Below are positions 13,301 to 18,768 of a DNA stretch of 18,768 nucleotides, piece by piece. Position numbers and translations under genes: made by a program. Numbering within the stretch: the stretch's first letter is position 1; the number at the start of each line of letters is the position of its first letter. Source of the DNA: Solirubrobacteraceae bacterium (GTDB taxonomy: Bacteria; Actinomycetota; Thermoleophilia; Solirubrobacterales; Solirubrobacteraceae); assembly GCA_025935735.1 (NCBI GenBank), contig JAICUS010000043.1, positions 1 to 18,768 of the forward strand, written 5' to 3'. A model generated the notes under the pieces. The model had not been told where the DNA came from and did not search any database. It saw only the letters and a list, made by a program, of their open reading frames with translations.

Positions 13301-14949
13301 CCGGCGCGCTGGAGCGCGCCGGCGTCGAGGTCGTCTTCGGCCTGCCCGGCGGGGCCTGCCTGCCGGTCTACGACGCCCTGCACGACAGCCCGATCCGCCA
13401 CGTGCTGATGCGCCACGAGGCGGCCGCCGGGCACGCCGCCGAGGGCTACGCCCGCGCCACGGGCCGCGTCGGCGTGGCGCTGGCCACGTCCGGCCCGGGC
13501 GCGACGAACCTCGTCACCGCGATCGCCGATGCCCACATGGACTCGACGCCGACGCTGTTCATCACCGGCCAGGTGAAGACCGCGCTGCGCGGGACCGACG
13601 CCTTCCAGGAGGCGGACGTCATCGGCATCACCCAGCCGGTGGTCAAGCACTCGATCGCGGTCGAGCGGCCCGACGACATCGCCCAGGCGGTGGCCGACGG
13701 GCTGCACCTCGCGCTGACCGGCCGGCCGGGCCCGGTGCTGATCGACCTCCCGGTCGACGTCGCGGCCGGACCGGCGCGCGACGCGGTCCACCCGCCGTAC
13801 CTGCCGGGCCATCGCCCGCGCACGCGGCCGAACGGGCGCCAGGTGCGCCGCGCGGCCGAGGCGCTGGCGGCGGCGCGCCGGCCGGTGCTGTACGCCGGCG
13901 GCGGCGTCGTCCTGGCCGACGCGGCCTCCGAGCTGGCCGCGCTCGCCCGGGTCTCCGGCGCGCCGGTGACCACCACGCTGATGGCGCTGGGCGCGTTCCC
14001 GGCCGGCGACCCGCAGTGGCTGGGGATGCTCGGCATGCACGGCACGCGGCCGGCGAACTGGGCCATGGACGAGGCCGACCTCATCGTGGCCGTCGGCGCC
14101 CGCTTCGACGACCGCGTCACCGGCGCGCTCGACGAGTTCGCGCCGCACGCCAAGGTGGTGCACGTCGACATCGACGCCACCGAGATCGGCAAGAACGTGC
14201 CGGCGCACATCCCGATCGTCGGGGACGCCCGGCTCGCGCTGGCGGCGATCCTCGGCGCGTACGAGAAGCTGGCGCCCGACGTCGGCCGGCTCGCGCCGTG
14301 GTGGCAGCGCATCCGCGGCTGGCAGGCGGCGCACCCGCCGGCGGAGCCGTCCCCGCCCGACGGCTGCGTGGCACCGGAGGCCGCTTTGGACGCCCTCGCG
14401 GCGCGGCTGGGCGACGCGATCGTCACCACCGACGTCGGCCAGCACCAGATGTGGGCGGCCGCCCGACTGGGGTTCGCGGCGCCGCGGCGCTGGCTGACCT
14501 CGGGCGGGCTGGGGACGATGGGCTTCGGGCTGCCGGCCGCGCTCGGCGCCCAGGCCGCGTTCCCCGGCGCCACGGTGGTCTGCGTCTCCGGCGAGGGCTC
14601 ATTCCTCATGCACGTCCAGGAGCTGGCCACCGCGGTCGAGGAGTCCCTGCCGGTCAAGGTGCTGCTGCTCGACAACGCCTCGCTCGGGATGGTCCGCCAG
14701 CAGCAGGACCTGTTCTGGGCCGGCCGCCGCACCGCGGTGTCGCTCGGCGCCTCGCCGGACTGGCAGCTGCTGGCCCGCGCGTTCGGCGTGGCCGCCCGCT
14801 CGGTGGGCGAGCCGGACGAGGTCGAGGAGGCGCTGGCCTCGACCTTGGACGAGCCCGGCCCGGCGCTCCTGCACGTCCGCATCGCCCCCGAGGCGAACTG
14901 CCTGCCGATGTTCCGGCCGGGCGGTGCGGCGCGGGAGATGATCGGATGA
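13279..14949 (+). CDS. ilvB: Acetolactate synthase, catalytic (large) subunit
   Basis: This 556-residue thiamine-diphosphate enzyme makes acetolactate or acetohydroxybutyrate, the first shared step of Val/Leu/Ile synthesis. GLPGGACLP (21-29) and the catalytic Glu47 (MRHEAAAGH) are in place, the FAD-region motif GTDAFQEAD (105-113) is clear, and the C-terminal ThDP domain has TSGGLGTMGFGLPAALG (407-423). Oddities: the metal motif is GEG (438-440) instead of GDG with DN at 465-466; Lys100 replaces the usual Pro in GQVP; Gln475 stands where most plant and type II enzymes have Trp (MVRQQQ, as in E. coli IlvB). The gene begins with no SD inside a leader ORF and is likely attenuated. No ilvN follows; a different ThDP carboligase cannot be excluded. 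Confidence 0.88.
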   Translation: MRGADALTGALERAGVEVVFGLPGGACLPVYDALHDSPIRHVLMRHEAAAGHAAEGYARATGRVGVALATSGPGATNLVTAIADAHMDSTPTLFITGQVKTALRGTDAFQEADVIGITQPVVKHSIAVERPDDIAQAVADGLHLALTGRPGPVLIDLPVDVAAGPARDAVHPPYLPGHRPRTRPNGRQVRRAAEALAAARRPVLYAGGGVVLADAASELAALARVSGAPVTTTLMALGAFPAGDPQWLGMLGMHGTRPANWAMDEADLIVAVGARFDDRVTGALDEFAPHAKVVHVDIDATEIGKNVPAHIPIVGDARLALAAILGAYEKLAPDVGRLAPWWQRIRGWQAAHPPAEPSPPDGCVAPEAALDALAARLGDAIVTTDVGQHQMWAAARLGFAAPRRWLTSGGLGTMGFGLPAALGAQAAFPGATVVCVSGEGSFLMHVQELATAVEESLPVKVLLLDNASLGMVRQQQDLFWAGRRTAVSLGASPDWQLLARAFGVAARSVGEPDEVEEALASTLDEPGPALLHVRIAPEANCLPMFRPGGAAREMIG

Positions 14950-15020
14950 CGCGCCGTGCCGAGGCCGGCGAACTGCTGCTGGGTAAGGAAGTGAGAGCCC
15001 TGGCCGCCATGGGTCGATGA
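14946..15020 (+). CDS. Small ORF coupled to ilvB (24 residues), doubtful
   Basis: ATG overlaps the ilvB stop (ATGA) and the frame runs 24 codons to TGA at 15018-15020; it begins MTRRAEAGELLLGKEV. It sits where ilvN would normally start, but it has no ACT-domain similarity and is far too short. Codon use (AGA, GGT, GAA, CGT) is less GC-biased than the neighbours, which argues against long-term coding selection. It may be a remnant, a coupling peptide or chance. Confidence 0.2.
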   Translation: MTRRAEAGELLLGKEVRALAAMGR

Positions 15021-15039
15021 TCGGTTCCGGTGACGCCGG

Positions 15040-15094
15040 CGGGGGGTGGGTTACGCACCTTGCGTCCTCGACAAGTCTGGTAACCCACCCCTCG
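15040..15094. repeat. Long inverted repeat in the ilvB/selA convergent spacer
   Basis: GGGGTGGGTTAC (15043-15054) and GTAACCCACCCC (15080-15091) are perfect 12-bp inverted repeats around a 25-nt loop. Counting one G-U and two more pairs the stem reaches 15 bp (15040-15054 with 15080-15094). The loop itself holds CTTG/CAAG (15059-15062 with 15072-15075), or alternatively ACGCA/TGCGT (15053-15057, 15061-15065). Lying between two convergent genes it probably ends transcription on one or both strands, although no T tract follows. It could also be a copy of a dispersed intergenic repeat. Confidence 0.6.
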
Positions 15095-15112
15095 GCCGCT
15101 GATCGCGGCCGA
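15092..15112. terminator. Hairpin downstream of selA, possible terminator
   Basis: TCGGCCGC and GCGGCCGA form a perfect 8-bp stem with loop TGATC, starting 20 nt after the selA stop on the minus strand and next to the longer inverted repeat. A T tract is missing on both strands, so its strength as a terminator is uncertain. Confidence 0.4.
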
Positions 15113-15131
15113 CCCAAGGCCGACCTCTTCC

Positions 15132-16445
15132 CTACCCAGCCGCAGTTCGCCGGTCCTGCCGCGCGGCCGCGACCGCCCGCGCGGCCGGTTCCACCTCGTC
15201 GTCGGCCAAAGTGCGCGTGTCGAGCAGCAGCCGCCCCGACTCGATGCGCCCGACCAGCGGCGGGTCGCCGGCGCGCAGCGCCGCGGCCAAGGCGTCGGGC
15301 GACTCATCCAAGAGCGCCACCGCCGGCCCCGGCAGCTCGAGCAGCGGCAGCGCGCCGCCGCCCACCCGCGCCACGGACTGCACGACCGTCGCCCCCTCGA
15401 TGAGCCCCGCGAGCCGGTCGGCCCGCTCCGGGGGCGAATCCGCGAGCATCGCCAGCACCGGGATCTCGCGGCGCGCTCGCTCCGGGTCGCGGTACAGGCG
15501 CAGCGTGGCCTCCAGCGCGGCCAGCGAGAGCTTGTCGATGCGCAGCGCCCGGGCCAGCGGGTGGCGCTTGGCCGCCGCGACCGCGTCCGCCCGGCCGACC
15601 ATCAGCCCGGCCTGCGGCCCGCCGAGCAGCTTGTCGCCGGAGAAGCAGGCCAGCGCGACGCCGGCGCGCACGGAGCGGTGCACGTCGGGCTCGCCCGGCA
15701 CGTCGACCAGCGCGCCCGATCCGATGTCGTCGATCACCGGGACGCCGAGCTCGCACAGCGGCTCGATCGGCACCTCCTCCACGAACCCGAGCTGGCGGAA
15801 GTTCGACGGGTGCACGCGCAGGATCGCCGAGACCCCGTCCCCACCCACCCCCAGCGCGCGCGCGTAGTCGTCCAGCCGGGTGCGGTTCGTCGTGCCCACC
15901 TCGACCATCCGCGCGCCGGCCTGGGCGATCACCTCGGGCACGCGGAAGCCGCCGCCGATCTCCACGAGCTGCCCGCGGGAGACCACGACGTCGCGGCCCG
16001 GCCCGGACAACGCGGCCACGGCCAGCAGCGCCGCGCCGGCGCCGTTGTTGACCACGAGCGCGGCCTCGGCGCCGGTCAGCTCCCGCAACAGGCCCTCGAC
16101 GTGCGCGTGCCGCGAGCCGCGGGCGCCCGCCTCCAGGTCGAGCTCCAGGTTCGAGTAGCCCTCGGCCACCCGCGCGACGGCCTCGCGGGCGGCGAGCGCC
16201 AGCGGCGCCCGCCCGAGGTTCGTGTGCACGATCACGCCGGTGGCGTTGAGCACGCGCCGCAGCGACACCCGCGTCACCCACGCGCGCGCCCGCGCGGCGA
16301 GGTCCGCGTCGTCTTCCGCGCCGGCCCGCAGCTCCGCGCGCCGCTCGGCCAGCACGGCGCGGGCCGCCGCCACGGCCAGCGCCCGCGGCGCGTCCACCTC
16401 GGCGGCGAGCGCGTCGACCGGCGGCAGCGATCGCAGCGCATCCAT
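15132..16445 (-). CDS. selA: L-seryl-tRNA(Sec) selenium transferase
   Basis: This 437-residue PLP enzyme converts seryl-tRNA(Sec) to selenocysteyl-tRNA(Sec) with selenophosphate. The order of family motifs is complete: an N-terminal tRNA-binding part (MDALRSLPPVDAL), NATGVIVHTNLGRAPL (67-82), VNNGAGAALLA (132-142), GTTNRTRLDDY (184-194), IDDIGSGAL (238-246) and the PLP lysine in SGDKLLGGPQAG (269-280, Lys272). ATG at 16445 is chosen because the N-terminus then matches the family and a TAGGCT box lies 7 nt upstream; an ATG at 16490 would add 15 unrelated residues and run into the divergent gene. No selB, selD, tRNA-Sec or selenoprotein is visible here, so the rest of the selenocysteine system must lie elsewhere. 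Confidence 0.94.
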   Translation of the reverse strand: MDALRSLPPVDALAAEVDAPRALAVAAARAVLAERRAELRAGAEDDADLAARARAWVTRVSLRRVLNATGVIVHTNLGRAPLALAAREAVARVAEGYSNLELDLEAGARGSRHAHVEGLLRELTGAEAALVVNNGAGAALLAVAALSGPGRDVVVSRGQLVEIGGGFRVPEVIAQAGARMVEVGTTNRTRLDDYARALGVGGDGVSAILRVHPSNFRQLGFVEEVPIEPLCELGVPVIDDIGSGALVDVPGEPDVHRSVRAGVALACFSGDKLLGGPQAGLMVGRADAVAAAKRHPLARALRIDKLSLAALEATLRLYRDPERARREIPVLAMLADSPPERADRLAGLIEGATVVQSVARVGGGALPLLELPGPAVALLDESPDALAAALRAGDPPLVGRIESGRLLLDTRTLADDEVEPAARAVAAARQDRRTAAG

Positions 16446-16452
16446 CGCGGGG

Positions 16453-16462
16453 AGCCTAACCT
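16453..16462. promoter_or_regulatory. Interlocked divergent -10 boxes for selA and the mutase
   Basis: On the plus strand TAACCT (16457-16462) lies 6 nt before ATG 16469. On the minus strand TAGGCT (16458-16453) lies 7 nt before ATG 16445. The boxes share the central TA pair, so RNA polymerase should be able to occupy only one direction at a time. Both transcripts would be leaderless. The entire spacer is 23 bp, so the -35 regions lie inside the opposing coding sequences. Confidence 0.55.
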
Positions 16463-16468
16463 CCATCC

Positions 16469-18094
<1,626 letters not shown>

Positions 18095-18097
18095 TGC

Positions 18098-18119
18098 GAC
18101 GCCGCCACCGCGCGGCGTC
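18098..18119 (+). terminator. Hairpin after the mutase gene
   Basis: GACGCCGC and GCGGCGTC form a perfect 8-bp stem with loop CACCGC, 4 nt after the stop codon and directly before the next gene's -10 box. There is no T tract, so it is a GC-hairpin-type terminator at best. Confidence 0.45.
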
Positions 18120-18120
18120 C

Positions 18121-18126
18121 TAGGGT
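18121..18126 (+). promoter_or_regulatory. Putative -10 box (TAGGGT) of the secreted protein gene
   Basis: TAGGGT fits TANNNT and ends 7 nt before GTG 18134, giving a leaderless transcript. It follows immediately on the mutase terminator hairpin. Confidence 0.4.
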
Positions 18127-18133
18127 TCGCGGC

Positions 18134-18768
18134 GTGAAACTCGCCGTCGCCGCGCTCGCCGCCTTCCTGATCCTCGCCTCGCCCGCCCGCGCCTCGTTCA
18201 CCGTCACGCCCGCGTCGCCGCAGGCGGGCGGCCACGCCGACCTGACCATCCACTCGGACTTCGCGCAGACGCCGGCCCGCGTCGCCCTGCACCTGCCGCC
18301 GGGCCTGATCGGGAACCCGAGCGCCGCCGATCGGTGCCCGCGGCAGACGTTCGAGACCGGCACGTGCCCCGCGAGCAGCCGGGTGGGGCAGGCGAGCGCG
18401 ACCGCGACCCTGCTCGGCCTGCCGGTCCCCGCGAGCGGCGGCGTCTTCAACCTCGAGCCCGCGGCCGGCGAGCCCGCCCGGCTCGGCATCGTGCTCGGCC
18501 CGGTGAACCTGCCGGTCGTCCGCAACGAGGCATCTGTCTCGCTGCGTCCCGACGGCGGCCTCGATTCCACGATCCCCCAGCTCGAGACGGGCGGCCTCGG
18601 TCTACAGAGCCTCGATCTCACCCTCGATGCGTCGTTCATCCGCTTCCCGACTTCGTGCGTCCCGGCCACCGTGACGATGGAGGCCGACGCCACCTACTCG
18701 GCCTCCTTCACCCCGACCGGCTGCCAGAACGTCCCGTTCAACCCCGGGCTCGCCGCGCAGCTCGACAC
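18134..18768 (+). CDS. Secreted Cys-paired protein of unknown function (partial, 3' end missing)
   Basis: The open frame from GTG 18134 runs past the window edge, giving 211 complete codons. A clear signal peptide is present: basic start (MKLAVAAL), hydrophobic core, and a likely cleavage after ASPARA (residue 20). The mature part is beta-rich and carries spaced cysteines, in LPPGLIGNPSAADRCP followed by a second Cys in the context TCPASSRVGQASATATLLG. I recall this Cys-pair pattern as common in large secreted proteins of Solirubrobacterales and related Thermoleophilia, without a known function. Codon use is typical of the genome. The start is supported by a TAGGGT box 7 nt upstream. No enzyme motif is visible, and an envelope or adhesion role is only a guess. 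Confidence 0.75.
   Translation, partial: MKLAVAALAAFLILASPARASFTVTPASPQAGGHADLTIHSDFAQTPARVALHLPPGLIGNPSAADRCPRQTFETGTCPASSRVGQASATATLLGLPVPASGGVFNLEPAAGEPARLGIVLGPVNLPVVRNEASVSLRPDGGLDSTIPQLETGGLGLQSLDLTLDASFIRFPTSCVPATVTMEADATYSASFTPTGCQNVPFNPGLAAQLD

Noticed and set aside
15043..15091. A miniature transposable element with 12-bp terminal inverted repeats.
   Set aside because: Only 49 bp long and no flanking target duplication can be seen; a hairpin is simpler. Copies elsewhere cannot be tested here.
14985..15135. A tRNA-Sec gene next to selA, suggested by GGAAG-like ends on both strands and strong stems.
   Set aside because: The possible acceptor halves are about 145 nt apart, much longer than a tRNA-Sec. 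No TCA anticodon loop and no T-loop consensus lies at the right distance.

Overview
The window is about 73% GC, almost entirely coding, with many 4-nt start/stop overlaps (ATGA, GTGA) and few Shine-Dalgarno sequences. Gene content (split methylmalonyl-CoA mutase, DUF5941-type membrane protein, BCAA-type attenuator before ilvB, a secreted Cys-paired family I associate with Solirubrobacterales) and TANNNT -10 boxes 6-7 nt before start codons suggest a high-GC actinobacterium, most likely Thermoleophilia (Solirubrobacter/Conexibacter-like). The taxonomy is an inference.

Region 1 (1-5773, + strand): a tight operon with the tail of an unknown gene, a DUF5941-like membrane protein, a CTP-type nucleotidyltransferase, a glycerol-1-phosphate dehydrogenase-like enzyme, a CDP-alcohol phosphotransferase and a GT2 glycosyltransferase. 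These are followed by a Wzm/TagG-type permease and a Wzt/TagH-type ATPase. Together they look like a route that reduces a small ketose phosphate, activates the product as a CDP-polyol, transfers it to a membrane acceptor, decorates it and exports a surface glycopolymer.

Region 2 (5754-13121): more envelope functions. On the minus strand lies a GT-C-like multi-TM protein. On the plus strand lie a membrane sensor carrying both GGDEF and HD-GYP domains (c-di-GMP), then an O-antigen-ligase/Wzy-like polymerase, a membrane-anchored PQQ-type beta-propeller and a class I methyltransferase; the last three overlap or abut.

Region 3 (13105-15020): ilvB, the acetolactate synthase catalytic subunit, preceded by what looks like a complete attenuator: an extended -10, a leaderless Leu/Val leader peptide with rare TTA and GTA codons, mutually exclusive antiterminator and terminator hairpins, and a second leader ORF with a strong SD that overlaps the ilvB start. 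No ilvN follows. A strongly structured convergent spacer (15021-15131) ends the unit.

Region 4 (15132-18768): selA (minus) and the methylmalonyl-CoA mutase catalytic subunit (plus) diverge from a 23-bp spacer holding two interlocked -10 boxes. The window closes inside a secreted protein of unknown function.

Points most worth checking: the ilvB leader, the interlocked leaderless divergent promoter, the glycerol-1-phosphate/CDP-alcohol export locus with its substituted catalytic motif, and the unusual ilvB active-site residues.
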